Shown one piece after another: positions 1-11,400 of a stretch of DNA of 64,000 bases. Numbering within the stretch: the stretch's first letter is position 1; each line of letters starts with the position of its first letter. The stretch spans positions 280,551,930 through 280,615,929 of the forward strand of contig JARYHS010008074.1 of assembly GCA_031002005.1 (NCBI GenBank), written 5' to 3'. Source of the DNA: Vandiemenella viatica (Eukaryota > Arthropoda > Insecta > Orthoptera > Morabidae). A program made the position numbers and the translations under genes. The notes below the pieces were generated by a model, which was not told the origin of the DNA, did not search any database, and worked only from the letters and a program-made list of their open reading frames with translations.

Positions 1-288
1 GAAATCTCACGTGAGATTTTGGAAATTTGTTTTGGACTGTCTACAAATGGCGCGTAAGTCGATTTTAGGGGGGTATTTCGTTGAAAAATTGGGGTTTCAC
101 CGACTTTGGAAGGGTGAGACCAAAAAAAAAAGTCTCAAAAAGTTGCGAGGGCGATTTCTAGGGGAAGGGGGGGGGGGGTTCTCGCGGAACTTACCAGAGG
201 GGGGAGGTCGGACCAGATCTCACGAAGTCTCATCAGAGGGGGGGAGGGGGTCCGGAAATCCAGAAAAACACATCACGTAATTCCCCAT
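1..288 (+). mobile_element. G-rich non-autonomous DNA transposon (MITE), truncated by the window edge
   Basis: This is the same family as 52612-53049, in opposite orientation. Shared landmarks are CTCACGTGAGAT near the start, the run around CGTAAGTCGATTTTAGGGGGG, TCTCACGAAGTC, and the terminal CACGTAATT. Long G runs (up to 11) are present. Comparison with the full copy suggests about 100 bp of its start lie outside the window. The short open frame across it has peptides resembling those of the other copy, but this only mirrors nucleotide similarity and is not treated as coding. Confidence 0.7.
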
Positions 289-344
289 ACTTCTCTTTTT
301 GTGTAATATATCTGATATTAATCATTCGAATTAGATGTTATGAG

Positions 345-577
345 TTCGCGGCCATTGGCGGTCCCCGTCGGTGAAGTGATAGAGCGCTATACCGTAGAAT
401 GGAAGGTTACGGTATCAAACCCACAATCAGAGAAACTTTTTTGTGATATATATATATAAATAATCGTTATAAGTTTTTAACCATTGCCGGCCCCCTTGGG
501 AGAAGTGGTAAAGCGCTATAACGTATAATGGAAGGTTACGGCACCAAAACCACAATCAGAGATACTATTTTGAAGTT
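345..577 (+). repeat. Two direct ~95-bp tRNA-like repeat units
   Basis: Units at about 345-440 and 482-577 share the order GGAAGGTTACGG, then CAAAmCCACAATCAGAGA, after an A-box-like GTGRTARAGCGCTATA. They look like weak tRNA-derived heads in tandem, with an AT microsatellite between them. Probably SINE fragments. Confidence 0.5.
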
Positions 578-765
578 AAAACTTCTTTAGGCTCTTTGGG
601 CGATTATTGAGTGAGTAAAATCGTATGTGTTCATACCACCGACATAATAATGTTAACAGCATATCTGTTGCTATAAGTATGACGTGTTGCGCGTATGATA
701 TTCATAGTTCTAAGTTTTCACTTCTGCCGGCAGTGCCCAATGATTGCCAATTTTTGTTTCATTCT
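560..765 (+). repeat. Dispersed repeat, version without SINE insertion
   Basis: The segment runs from GAAGTTAAAACTTCTTTAGG through ACCACCGACATAATAATG to CACTTCTGCCGGCAGTGCCC and ATGATTGCCAA. It matches 4035-4520 in order, but the latter is split by a family B SINE at 4150-4435. This copy therefore shows the unoccupied site. Confidence 0.6.
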
Positions 766-1065
766 TTCTTTTCCATAAAAGATTTGATTAAAACAAAATA
801 CAGCAAACCTAAACCCTAACTAAAGAGTCGGATTCCACCTTAATAATGGATATAGCTTAAAAACTAACTTATAATATAGCTTTCAATAAAAGAAAAAATG
901 TTTATTTGTATCACATTCAAGTTTGTAACAATAGACGATTACGATGAGAGAAGGTTAAACGAGGACGTAAAATTAATAAAATAAAGTGACAGTAATTATA
1001 TATACTATTTGTATAAGATTTTTTTTTGTCATACGCCATTATCTTCCTTTATACAACACGTTTTT

Positions 1066-1408
1066 GCGTCACGAGCCATTTGTCTCCTTTGATATATAAC
1101 CTATATAGAAAAGGGATATCACTTTAGAGATTAATGTTTCCACAGTGGTCACATCGTATTTTAAGAATGAAATTTTTCAGAATTCCACCCTTAACAGGCA
1201 AAAGTATCATTATTTCAATTTTTTTATTTTTTTATTTTTTTTATATTTTTTTATTGTTATGAGCTATTTATTTCCCTTGATATCTAACCGAAAATGAGAA
1301 ATGAGGTATTACTTTCGAGAGTAATGTCTCCGTTTTGATCAAATCATATTTTAAGTCAGTAATTTTTCGGAATTCAACCCTTAAAGGGCAAAAGTAATAA
1401 CTGCGAAT
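1066..1408. repeat. Tandem pair of ~150-bp diverged repeats
   Basis: Unit 1 (about 1066-1215) and unit 2 (about 1258-1408) share, in order, GAGCYATTT, TGATATMTAACC, TATYACTTT, TAATGTYTCC, ATATTTTAAG and the end TTCaACCCTTAA(c/a)(a/g)GGCAAAAGTA. They are separated by a T-rich run. Confidence 0.65.
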
Positions 1409-3195
1409 GTCGCGCGTATGAGACAGTTCAGAGCCAAGCCGCTAGATAGCAGTAGCACATATTCCAGATATATGTTTTGTAGCCTATTTAAGAAAGACAG
1501 GAATTCTGTAAATTTAAGTTCATGTTCCTGAATTGCGCCAGAAATGTTAGAAAAAGCCGTCGACTAAATATAAAAATTCGATCGCAGTTATAAGAATAAG
1601 AAAATTCCATACTTAGCAAGAAAAATTTCACCTGATGGCCATATCACGAATGATCTCAAAAGAGAACTACCTAAACACAAATACTTCTTTTTAAAAATAA
1701 AAATGTTATCAATTGCTTAGCTAGGACTCATATAAAAATTTCTAGAACTGCATGTATGCAGCACAAATTTAAATTGAAGTGAATCCTGAACTTTCGGAAC
1801 ATCAGAAAAAAACATTCGAATTGCGAAGCTATAGAAGAATACTGAAAATTCACAAATTAAATTTTTTGAAAATGGTGGTATGAACGGATATTGTGGAAGA
1901 ATCGCACGGAAAGAATAGGTAATATGGTAGGTTTCATTTTAATTGGTTAGTTTTTATAGTGGAAGGGGCAATCTAAGTGAAGAAGTGTGGGTAATGTCAA
2001 ATATTAGAAAGGGGGAAACATATAGCTGACGAGTGCATGTATACATAAAGAGAATAAAATAATTTAGTCCGTGAGTACCGTATGTTTAAAATCGTTTAGT
2101 CTCCTCATCGCGAAGCTCGCCATTTCTTCACGCGACTGGCTACGTGTGAAGCTTTCGTGTGGTATTATAATGCTAAGGACACGTGGCCGTGTGGCTGACC
2201 CACATTCTCCCCCTGCGCGCTGTTGCTTCTAAACAATCCCGCGCCCTAATGCTGTAAATTCGACTATTTTAATTCCAAATTCGAGTCAAGCGCAATCATA
2301 GCGCCTGATCTTCGTTTAAAGTCATCGCGCTAATGTATATGATTACAGCGGAGCCAAACTTCGAAGAGCATAGCATTCCAATTACCAGTGACCCTCCGAG
2401 AGAGTAAAGGCGGCATTTTCCCGGCCGTTTATATTCGACACTGGGTAATGATTGCGTCCCGTGTGACCTGAACACACAAACACATAGAGAGTGCCGTAAA
2501 AAGCTAAATTGGAAGCGGCGAGCGCCAGGTAAGTGTGTTGCCTTAATGGCCGTTCGGAGGGTAATTGCGTGTCGGAGAGAGATTCCCGTAAACGCAGCGA
2601 CTGGCAATAAAACAAACCACAGAAGACACCACGACCAGTTCCTCACGGGCTGTCCCCGCTATACACTGTTTTTTACATTCGATGCCGCACCCCACGCTGT
2701 AGCAACAAGTGGTATCCAAACAAACAAGAAATGAGTGAAAAATTGGACGAATTACAAAAACAGGATGTGCATTATTTACGGGCTTACATGCCAGAATGCG
2801 TCAATTGTTTTAAGTTAGTAACTTAACTCCAACCGTTTGACAACTGTTAATCGAAATTTTAGCGAGAATTTTCTAATTGTATCTCCTCATGATAAGATCA
2901 GTGAAACACGACACCATACAGATATCTTCCTTTCTTGTCTTTGGGTATTAGTATGAGCAGAAGTTAGCTAATAATGTGGACCATTCTCTGTCTCAGACGA
3001 TACTAGAATTTGAGAAGATCGTTGTTGATGCAGACATACCACCAATTTTAGCTCTGAAAATTAATTACGCCTTCTCTTTGAATTCAACTACATCTCACAT
3101 CTCATAAGTTTCTCAGACTGTCTGTATAAACGCGTTACGTGATGTTTGGATGGGGTTAAATCTGCGAGTCAATGACGTCACCATCACCAAGATGT
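1409..3195. other. No gene recognised
   Basis: AT-rich intronic or flanking DNA with a somewhat GC-richer patch at 2100-2560. Short overlapping minus-strand open frames in that patch have no recognisable domain and no splice context that fits the ligand gene. I searched here for the missing last ligand exon (SNHATIQ, CCVP, CxC-stop) and did not see it. Confidence 0.5.
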
Positions 3196-3197
3196 CC

Positions 3198-3446
3198 ACC
3201 GAGCGTGGTGGGTGAACGGTTAACGCTCTGGCCTCGCATTCGGGAGGACGCGGGTTCGAATCCACGTCCGGGCATCCAGATTTGGGTTTTCCATGATGTC
3301 CCCAAATCACTCCAAGCGAATGCCGGGATGCTTCCTTCAAAAATTCCATGGCCGATTTCCTTCCCGTTCCTTGTCCCCAGTCCCATCCCGCCTCTAATGA
3401 TCTTAGCCGTCGAAGAGGCGTAAAGCAATAAGCGAAAAATAAAGCC
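3198..3446 (+). repeat. SINE family A, near full length
   Basis: The head is tRNA-like: A box GTGGGTGAACGGTTAACG and B box GGGTTCGAATCC. A conserved body follows (TCCAGATTTGGGTTTTCC, CCAAATCAC, GAATGCCGGGATG, TTCCTTCCCGTTCCTTG) and the tail is GTCGAAGAGGCGTAAAGC followed by A-rich sequence. This is one of the best copies and serves as the family reference. Confidence 0.85.
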
Positions 3447-3531
3447 CAAGATGCCACCTGTTGCATGCGTCACCATGACACCACCTGATTGAAATGTGCG
3501 TTGGACGCTTTTTAACAAAATCTTTATACAA

Positions 3532-3726
3532 ACACACAGTTTTTATCCGATTTTGATGGAATTCGGCATATGTATACTTTAAAACAAATAGAAAAACACT
3601 GTTTACGTTTGTTTTACAGAAACTTAAACCATCCCCTGCTTTCCACACTCACCTTAATCTCTGTCACCGTTGTTCATACAAACCTACAGTTTTTATCCGA
3701 TTTTGATAATAGTTAGCACACGTATA

Positions 3727-3763
<37 letters not shown>
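3532..3763 (+). repeat. Duplicated 45-bp motif ending in a 34-base A run
   Basis: The motif CAGTTTTTATCCGATTTTGAT, continuing to GTATACTT, occurs at 3538-3582 and 3684-3729. The second copy passes directly into A34 (3730-3763). This is consistent with the 3' end of a retroposed sequence. SINE family B begins right after the A run. Confidence 0.6.
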
Positions 3764-3765
<2 letters not shown>

Positions 3766-4035
3766 AGCGGTCTGGTAACTCAGCGGTAAAGGTTCATACA
3801 TCCGAAAGTTCTCTATCCGGCCGCGGGCTCAAATCCAGTGATGAGCAGAAATTTTTAGCAGTTGCATTTGATTATTATATTGGCTACGCCGGGACGTTCC
3901 GTGGTTCTGATTCCACGTTAAACTGCAGGACCCTGAGGAAAGGAATTAGCCGTCTAGCCTCTAACACAATGGCTTGGAACATATCCTTCGGGAAGGTTCG
4001 ACGAACGGTTGGCTTGTGGACTAAGTTAGATTTTT
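3764..4035 (+). repeat. SINE family B
   Basis: The tRNA-like head reads GCGGTCTGGTAACTCAGCGG with a weak B box (GGCTCAAATCC). The body has GCTACGCCGGGACGTTCCGTGG and CACGTTAAACTGCAG. The same head and body motifs occur at 4150, 49195 and (reversed) 33245. Confidence 0.7.
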
Positions 4036-4149
4036 AGTTTTGGAAGTGAAAACTTATTTAGATGCGTTGGGCGTTTTTTTTTTTTTAATGTGTATAAACC
4101 TTATGAGTTTGCACTACCGACATGCTAATGTTAAAAGTATATCCATTGC

Positions 4150-4435
4150 AGTCTTGTAGCTCAGTGGTTAAGGTGTCTGACTGGCGAACGAAAAAGGCCC
4201 CGGTTCGAATCACTGTCTTTGCAGGAATTTTCATAGACCATAAACCCAACGTTCATCTCTTGTATAGCCAGAACGCTTCCGTGGTTCGGATTCCAAGTTA
4301 AACTGTAGCTCCCTTGTACCTGGTAACGGATTAGGTTAATGCGACTAAGATAGGGGCGGGAAACGTAGCCAATAGAAACCCTGGCACCAAGTCATTACGT
4401 CTACATGGAATTATTATTATTTAGTATATATGTAG
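4150..4435 (+). repeat. SINE family B inserted in a dispersed repeat
   Basis: The head is GTCTTGTAGCTCAGTGG with B box CCGGTTCGAATCACTG, and the body has CGCTTCCGTGGTTCGGATTC. The tail ends in a TTATTATTATT-type stretch. Flanking sequences rejoin to match the uninterrupted repeat at 560-765. Confidence 0.75.
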
Positions 4436-5045
4436 CTATAAGTGTGACATGTTGCCCGTGTGATATTAATAGTTTTAATTTTTCACTTCTGTCGGCAGTC
4501 CTCTATGACTGCCAATTGATATATTTTTTTTTTTTTTCATCTTAAAATGTTTAGTCATCAATAGACTCTTCCCGGATTGGGCAGTAGTCCACAAAAAGTT
4601 CCAAACAGAATAAGGCGCATTAAGACATATTCACTCGCCGCTATTCATGTTGTCCAGTGTTAATATTCTGATCCTTGAAGTACAGAAAATCTTATCTTGT
4701 TTCGCTACTGACCAAAAGAATGTGACATAACGGAATTTTGGTGTATGGTCATTCTCCTTGTTTAGATGTTAAATAGATAAATAATCATGCGTGACATGAT
4801 CTCCGTTTTTAGAGCAATCGCCAACTGAGTCTTTATCATTTGCAATGACTTGATTTATGATGCATCTTGGCGCAGACTTACTGGTAGGGAGAAATATTTG
4901 TTTCTGTTCGTGAACGTAGCAATAGGGATGTAAATTTTGAACTTAACGACAGCTTCCGTTTCAGTTTGAAGTTATCATACTTTTCACATGGCTGCTGGCT
5001 TCCTCCGAAAATAACTCTTTATGGGAAAGGAGAACTTTTCTTGTA

Positions 5046-5165
5046 GCCAGCCCTGGTAACGTAAAGGTAGCGCGGAAACCCCAAGATACAAAAGTCACCA
5101 GTTCGAGTCCGGTGTAGGGCACAGGTGATTTTAATTAAGCGATGTGTTAGTAATAAAGGGTACTG
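5046..5165 (+). repeat. tRNA-like SINE (family C-type)
   Basis: The A-box region is CTGGTAACGTAAAGGTAGCGC and the B box is CAGTTCGAGTCCGG. A short body GCACAGGTGATTTTAATTAAG follows. The B-box context (TTCGAGTCCGG with GGTGATTT or GGTTAGTTTT after it) recurs at 18832 and 49020. Anticodon-arm pairing is poor, so it is not called as a functional tRNA. Confidence 0.55.
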
Positions 5166-5174
5166 ACTAAGAAA

Positions 5175-5395
5175 AGGCTTTGGACTATGCGTCTCATCGA
5201 CAGAGAGATCACAAGAGACATGAGAGTATTGGGGAGGGGGCAAAGAACGAGAAGGAATTTGAAAAACTATCCCGGCATCCACATCGATTAATTTCGGGAA
5301 AACGGAAATCTGGAAGGCTGGACGGCGATTTGAACCCGCGTCCTCCTGAATGCGAGGGCCGAGCGTAACCCCTCACACACCGGTCTCAGTCACTG
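5175..5395 (-). repeat. SINE family A, diverged
   Basis: Read on the minus strand: head GGGTTCAAATCGCCG, then CCAGATTTCCGTTTTCCCG, GATGCCGGGATA, and tail CGATGAGACGC. The order matches family A. Confidence 0.65.
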
Positions 5396-6598
5396 AGGAA
5401 AAATTCTATTAATGATTAATGTTGGTACATGAAAATACTTGAAGAAACATTAACAAAGTTGAGATTCCTGCATAGCTGTCAGGGCCAAATGCCAAATTTT
5501 TTCAACCTTCCTTCCGGAAGCTGTATTAAATTCATAAATTCTTCATCAGATCCATTAGCGTGCCAAATTTAACTACGCAACACTACACATCAAAGTATCT
5601 CACTTATCATTCATGATCAGTCGCATTCAAATAAATTTCTGCATTAAGTTTTCACTATTTCATACATATCTGAATCACAAATCGCAAAATTACAGTAACG
5701 TCTTCCAACCGTCACATCAAGCAGACTACTGCAACTGACTATGATTCAGACGGGTAATCCAGAGCATTCCGTACCGCAGTTTTCTACCAATGTCAGCACC
5801 GCCTGTGAATGGTGCTAAGCAGGAAAAATCAGCTGATGTCATAGCGCGAATGAAGCATTTAGTGATTATATTTTAAAAATTGAATACAAAGTGCGAGCGA
5901 TACCGTTAGATAATTTCTCTACCACAACCGTCAATATGAAAATAAACGAAAATACTATATTATGAGAACATCGTGTATAGAGGAATATTTATAATAAGCA
6001 TAAGCTAATACGCCTTTACGAAGAAATATGTCGTTAGGTGGTAACCGCTGCAGTTATACTTGATGATGAAATTTGCAAGTATGCACTATCATCCTTAAAG
6101 TGTGAAATTCATGTTTTTAGCTCAGCTAAATGATAGTTTTTTGTGTTGAAACCACACCTACTCTTTGCGACGATTTACGTGAAATCACATCATGGATTTC
6201 AAACTAAAAATTGGTACACATGGTCAACAAAATGGAACAAAATATTTTACGGCATAGAAACAACTATCATCAAGTAACAGAAAATACTTTAACTTGAGTT
6301 TCAGTGATATTGAGAAACATGTTAAGCCAAGTGCAGAACATTTGTTCGAAAACGTAAGTAATCTTAAGCCAGGTTCAAAATCTTGTCAAGAAATGGGTCA
6401 CAGGGATAACCAGACAGCGCGGATAGGGAGCGAGAAATATTATTTAAGAACAGTAAGGGGGGAAAAATTGTGGTTTCTTAGCTGCTGTAGCTAGACTTCG
6501 TTAAAACCGCTAATTCCATTCAATAAAGGCACTTTACTGTAAACTGCTAATAATATCGTAACTTCTTTAAGTTTAATTTATGACGATAATCTCCTTTT
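5396..6598. other. No gene recognised
   Basis: AT-rich sequence without an identified repeat or coding region; the short open frame near 6294-6494 has no recognisable features. Confidence 0.5.
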
Positions 6599-6945
6599 GG
6601 GGATGTCCATTAAAAACGTAGGGTAATTAGGGGTAAAGGTCTGGCAAAATCTCACCAAATCTCGTTTAAGACGAAGGAGGGTCAATGAAAATATCACGTT
6701 AATTTTCTATATAATTTTTCTCCTCTTATTTCACAAATAAATTGTATTACGTGGAAGATATCAAAATTAACGTTTAGGTATTTAGTGATATGAAGCAAAA
6801 TACAGAATATATCAAATAAATTTAATTATTTAAAAATTAAAAGTATCTCACGTAAAGGGGTTCCGTCACATCTTAACAAATCTCAGCAAGGGGGAAGGGT
6901 GTCCAAATTGTAGAAAAACACCTTACGTGATTAATGGACGTCCCC
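6599..6945. mobile_element. MITE of the GGGG..TCCATTAATTACGT family
   Basis: The left end GGGGATGTCCATTAAAAACG pairs with the right end, whose reverse complement is GGGGACGTCCATTAATCACG. The element is followed by TTA and preceded by TTT, close to the TTA duplication seen at 52609. Interior is AT-rich, unlike the G-rich copies, but the termini are the same. Confidence 0.7.
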
Positions 6946-7101
6946 TTACCCGGTGACCCAGGTCTGGCGTCGGGCATGGGTGGCTTTAGTTAAATGTTTC
7001 ATCAGTCCTGTGCTCTCTATACATAGTGGAAACAAAGTAGTACAGAAATTAAATCATGGAAAGAATCGCAATAACACTGGAGCATTGTGTATGATCTAGA
7101 A

Positions 7102-7105
<4 letters not shown>

Positions 7106-7162
<57 letters not shown>
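7106..7162 (+). repeat. T57 homopolymer
   Basis: Fifty-seven consecutive T. It may be the reversed A tail of a retroelement; no body was recognised on either side. Confidence 0.95.
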
Positions 7163-7165
<3 letters not shown>

Positions 7166-7525
7166 GTAGTGACTGTCGATGTAATCAATTTGTCACAATG
7201 AATTTGATTGCTCGGTTGCTCCATAACACTGAGACAAATCGTGATCGCACAGAAAAAACAATTCTACAGAGAAGAAAAAAAGCAGTCTGTAAGATGTTAA
7301 CATCAAAGAAAGAACGATCGATTATGAGGCAAAGTAAAATTGAAAGAATTGCTACACTTTCTGAGTTCTAAGGATGCCAACACTGTTCCTATTAAGGTAA
7401 TTAAGTGTAATGAGAATCAGGATATCAGGCGTAGGGTGATACAAGGAAATACAAAGGTTATCGAAGAGAAAGAGTTATTCCAACATGAAAAGTTTTCGCA
7501 AACATGGATAGATGTGTATACTAAC

Positions 7526-7708
7526 TTTGGGCATGGGGAATGGACACCGTCCGGCGCAGAAGTAAGCATCGAAGGACTCTGGAGCTATGATCCACTCGTT
7601 CCAGCCGATGTCCTTGAAGTAGACCTCCATCTTGTGTCTGCGACAGGTGGTGTTGGAGGGACCGTCCACTGACTCCACGCCGGCCACGTTCTGCAGCCAC
7701 TCCGCCTC
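7526..7708 (-). CDS. BMP3/GDF10: BMP3/GDF10-like ligand, first part of the cystine-knot domain
   Basis: The exon is exactly 61 codons, phase 0 at both ends, between TGCGCAG/GAGGCG and CCCAAA/GTTAGT. It holds the start of the TGF-beta knot: first Cys in [21 protein letters not shown], then [22 protein letters not shown] with two more Cys. Vertebrate GDF10/BMP3 read DIGW(N/S)EWIISPKSFDAYYC and FPMPK here; dpp and gbb types have other residues (for example a GYDA or GYGA core and FPL). An N-T-T sequon sits just before the first Cys. The remaining knot (expected SNHATIQ, the CCVP region and final CxC) must be on the next exon, which I did not find in 1-7525. The protein is inferred to be a secreted dimeric signal acting on BMP/activin-type receptors. 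Confidence 0.93.
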
Positions 7709-7937
7709 CTGCGCACACAACACAGCCATCAAACACCTGCACGAGCTTAGTCTCATATGCTACTGCCAAATTATCAAACGTGAAATAATGTTCCGTAAAG
7801 GACGAGAACTTTTCAGAAGACGATCGTATGTCGTGTAAAGAAAGTCACTGTAGAAACATAGTGCAGCAGGTGCTGTTTTGATATCACCTGGCAGAATGTT
7901 CACCTTTCAAGAACGCATCTGATTAGTCTATGATGCC

Positions 7938-8888
7938 TAAGGCCGCGTTTACACGATGCGAGTTGACTGGAACGACAGTTGGCCGGACCGTCGGTGGTGG
8001 GGGTAAGAGAGTGGACTAGCATACTAGTAATAATTAGAAGACAGTCCACTGTCCACTGTGAGGACAGTTCTCTACTCCTACATTGTGATCATGTTGAAAA
8101 TAATATGTCCATATTACAGAAAGGAATTAACATCGTAGCTAATTTGTTGATTATAATGTTGAATGATATGAATAATAATAAAATAAAACGTTAAAAGAGT
8201 TGATACTAAAAAGAAATGCTTTAAATCCTCAGCGCCTTTTTAAACAATTAAAGTTGCAAGTGAAAATGAAGATTTACATCATTTAAGACTAACTGTATCT
8301 CAATTTGAAGAGCTATTGTGAATTATTTTTTCCAATACATAAAAAATTACACCGCTATGAAGTAATTTTTTGATAGCAGAGTTTTTAAATTCTTGTTCTT
8401 ATAATCTTAATTCTTAAAATTACACGGAATTTCCTCACTTTCATGCAGTACCGGATTAACCACGTAGCAGGAGGTAGCAAATGCTACGGGCCTCGCGCCT
8501 TCTAGGAAGCCTCGCGCTTCCTAGGGGGGCCCCGCACCTAGGCTAGATGGGAGACCTTTTTTTTTTTTTTTTACCTCTACAATTTTTCCCCCGGACGGCA
8601 AAAATCACGTTTGCTACGGGCCCCGCGTTATCTTAATCCGGCCCTGCTTTCATGCAGTTCTGAAGATTTTAATACCTCTGCTTCACTCCGCTTACGCGAC
8701 TTGTTAGTTGTCGCCATCTTGATTGTTGAACTCGCACGCCAAAGTTGGTCGTGAACCGAGTCCACTATCCTCAGTCAACTGTCTGTCTTGTACCTGTTTA
8801 CACGAGGAGTGTGGACTATCCAGTGCTGCGCGCGCAGCAAGACAGTACACTCGTTCCAGTCAACTCGCATCGTGTAAACGGGGCATTA
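7938..8888. mobile_element. PIF/Harbinger-like element with ~35-bp inverted termini and transposase relic
   Basis: The left terminus contains GCGTTTACACGATGCGAGTT (continuing GACTGGAACGA). The right end is its reverse complement with few differences. Flanks are TAA and TTA. Between them, at 8250-8320, a plus-strand remnant reads HLRLTVSQFEELL then a stop, which resembles the start of the Harbinger nuclease domain. A 201-bp hAT-like MITE is nested at 8446-8646. The superfamily call rests on terminus style, the TWA-type flank and this remnant. Confidence 0.65.
8446..8646. mobile_element. hAT-like MITE (201 bp) with perfect 8-bp target duplication
   Basis: The termini are CAGTACCGGATTAA and, reversed, CAGGGCCGGATTAA. 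Both sides carry CTTTCATG (8438-8445 and 8647-8654). An 8-bp duplication and CAG-starting inverted repeats are hAT hallmarks. The inside is GC-rich, with a repeated GCTACGGGCC motif and a T16 run, and has no coding capacity. Confidence 0.85.
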
Positions 8889-8989
8889 GCAGTTCAAGCA
8901 AATAAACTAGCGAAAGCAACATTCATCTCTCACAATTCTTCCGATCAAACCGAATACCATGGTATGAACCATGAATATCATACTGCCAT

Positions 8990-11220
8990 TCTCTAGAAAT
9001 CGACTGTGTTGTAAGACATGACGTTCGTAGTTCTCAACAAAGTTTGCTTGTTTGTGATATTTTTCCGTGTGAGAGTGTCGCTAACGAACACGTTGTGCGT
9101 GGTATCTGTGGTTCATTACGAGGAGCCTGCGTCTAGTTGGTGCATTAGCTGAGGAATGTGCGTTATCAGTCGGCGAGGGTACGGCAGCCACACTCGGCTA
9201 CCTGCCCGCCAGCAGTGACCACCTGTTGCCTATCCGCAAACACCACGTACAGTTCTTTACAGGGCACTTGTTTCTCTTCAAATTGGTTCTGCCTGACATT
9301 GAAAGCAGCTTCCGTTCGTGAAAAATCCGTCATCACTTTGCTGTACCATGGGCTTTCCGTATAATTTAACTCCGAAAATATGCATGCGGATTAATTTCCT
9401 CACTTCTTACCTCAAACTATCATTTCCTTGTTTATTTATCGGGAATAATATAGTATCTTTGAACTCAGCTTTTACTTTACCAGTATTCGTGAAATATTGT
9501 ACCTAGTTCCACGTCTAACGTATTAAAGTGTTCAATAATCGGTTTAAAAGAGCTGACTGATACAAAGTATGCGATACTAAAAGCGGTCAGAATATGAAAA
9601 CTCCCCCCACCTGGAAAACTCATAGTAGTAATACTAATCAGATATCAGAAATCAAATATAAAGACTGCATTACTATTATCTAGTTTATTAATCATTCAGG
9701 TCATTTCTTACACCGCAAGTAACAAATCAACATTCAAACGAACGTAAAAAATATGAAGTACGCAGTGACGGAGCAAACACGCGCTTTTCATTTAGACACG
9801 TACAAGCGAAGGTAGTCACAAGACGGTTGTAGATTTGCTGCAAACTATTTCAGTATTCGATTTTTTTAATTATCTATATACATCAAAGTCCTTACTAAAG
9901 CGGTTAAGCTGTATTCTTTTGGATCGTTGTATCTGGTTTACTCTGCGGTATATTAACATCGGTTCTGTGATACTGTGAGTGGATAAGGCAAGTGGAAAAG
10001 TCTCTGTCAATGATTAACCCATATTTTCCATCTAATAACAGTTTGTAGTGGGAAGTTAGATTTAGTTAGGCTTTCTATTAGTTATACTTCATAAACTATT
10101 ATCAAACCACATTAGATTAGCGTGTTAGAGCTTTAGGTTTTCGTGATAAATGGTGATAATTAATTAATAACTTCTGTTTACGTTCTGAATTATTAATTCC
10201 GACGTTGAACGAAAACTTAAACTTAATTTTCTGGATAAATCCGTAACGTGCAGTTCTTCTAAGTTCAGTGCAATGTGTTAGTAAGTAGTCAAAGTGCTAA
10301 TCGAGGATTAGATTTATTTTTCATATCGGAATAATACTTCATATTGCTGGTCAGGTCTATTCTTATCTTTTACCCATGAAACAAATATTCTACACTGATT
10401 AAATATTTAGAAATTAAATGGAACATTTGACAGACACAGGATTAGACTTGTGATAAGGAAATCAAAGAAATAAACAATACGCGATACGATGAAACTGTTC
10501 GAACATTAACTCGAACAAATTTCTAATACGATGGAAAATTGTTTTCGGCGTCACTGTGGTGGGTTTTGAACCTGGTCCTCCTGATAGCCAGTGCGAGGAC
10601 TTAGCGTTGTTTTAGCGCTCTCACTACCTCCATTACACACAATAATTGGCCTTATTACAGATAAAATGATATCTTCAAGTGGAATCGACGGGGCAACAGA
10701 GATGAAAGATTCTGAAATGCTACAGTCGGTTCACAGAAATTCCGTGAAGATAAAATGTGACGTGTGCGAGGTAGCGTACAAGTAGGCCGCGGGCCAGGTT
10801 AGGCCATTAGCTGTTATCTGCCTGCAGAGAGGGTGGCGGTGCATCAACCTAACTCTTCTCGCCGGCCGCGTCTGACGGGCAGATTAGAAACTTTCTCTCC
10901 CGACAAGCACTATCGCAAAATTTACTGGCGACCGAGTAAAATAAAAACAACGCAGGTCTGGTCCACTGTAGTCTTTTCCCACATACATCTTCGTTCTCTA
11001 AATCGCAGGTAATGCAACAATACGATTTATCTTTTCTCATGTCACTACAGCATCATACAGTTTAAACTCCTTGTAACGGCCCTATTGAAGCTTTGGTTCC
11101 CCCGTTAAAACATTGAACAAAATTCGCACATTCGAGATACATATTAAGTCTCAATACTTCAACAGACAATCACAAATGTGCCGCAAGAGCAGATAATTTA
11201 AATATTAATCTTCAGTGGTG
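8990..11220. other. Intron sequence, no feature recognised
   Basis: Mostly AT-rich intron of the ligand gene. GC-richer patches at 9130-9260 and 10780-10900 have no supportable coding or repeat identity. Confidence 0.5.
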
Positions 11221-11221
11221 T

Positions 11222-11400
11222 CCGACAGAGTGGCTCAGTGTGCTGAGGCGCCGCTCACTGCATTGGGGAGGTACAACGGGACCTGGCACGAGTCCAGACC
11301 ATCGCGTACTGGCCGTCGTGATGCTGTTTTCAGGGGGTTTCCCGCAATCATCTAGGTGAATCTCCAATCTCTGCCTCAAAAACCACACATTTCACAAACC
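11222..11400 (+). repeat. tRNA-like SINE, other family
   Basis: A-box-like AGTGGCTCAGTGTGCTGAGG is followed by a degenerate B box (GGCACGAGTCC) about 50 bp on, then a body with GGTTTCCCGCAATCATCTAGG. The body differs from families A to C. Confidence 0.5.

Noticed and set aside
2296..2646. 116-codon minus-strand open frame with a hydrophobic N-terminus
   Set aside because: The signal-like start is not followed by any ligand motif, and it lies downstream of the knot exon, so it cannot be the missing first exon of this gene.
3198..3275. Functional tRNA gene
   Set aside because: A and B boxes are present, but stem pairing is poor and the same head occurs many times with the same non-tRNA body, so it is a SINE.
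7526..7708. Assignment to dpp, gbb, maverick or myoglianin
   Set aside because: [14 protein letters not shown] and FPMPK fit BMP3/GDF10 much better than the GYDA/GYGA and FPL patterns of dpp/gbb, and the EDNELP propeptide motif agrees.
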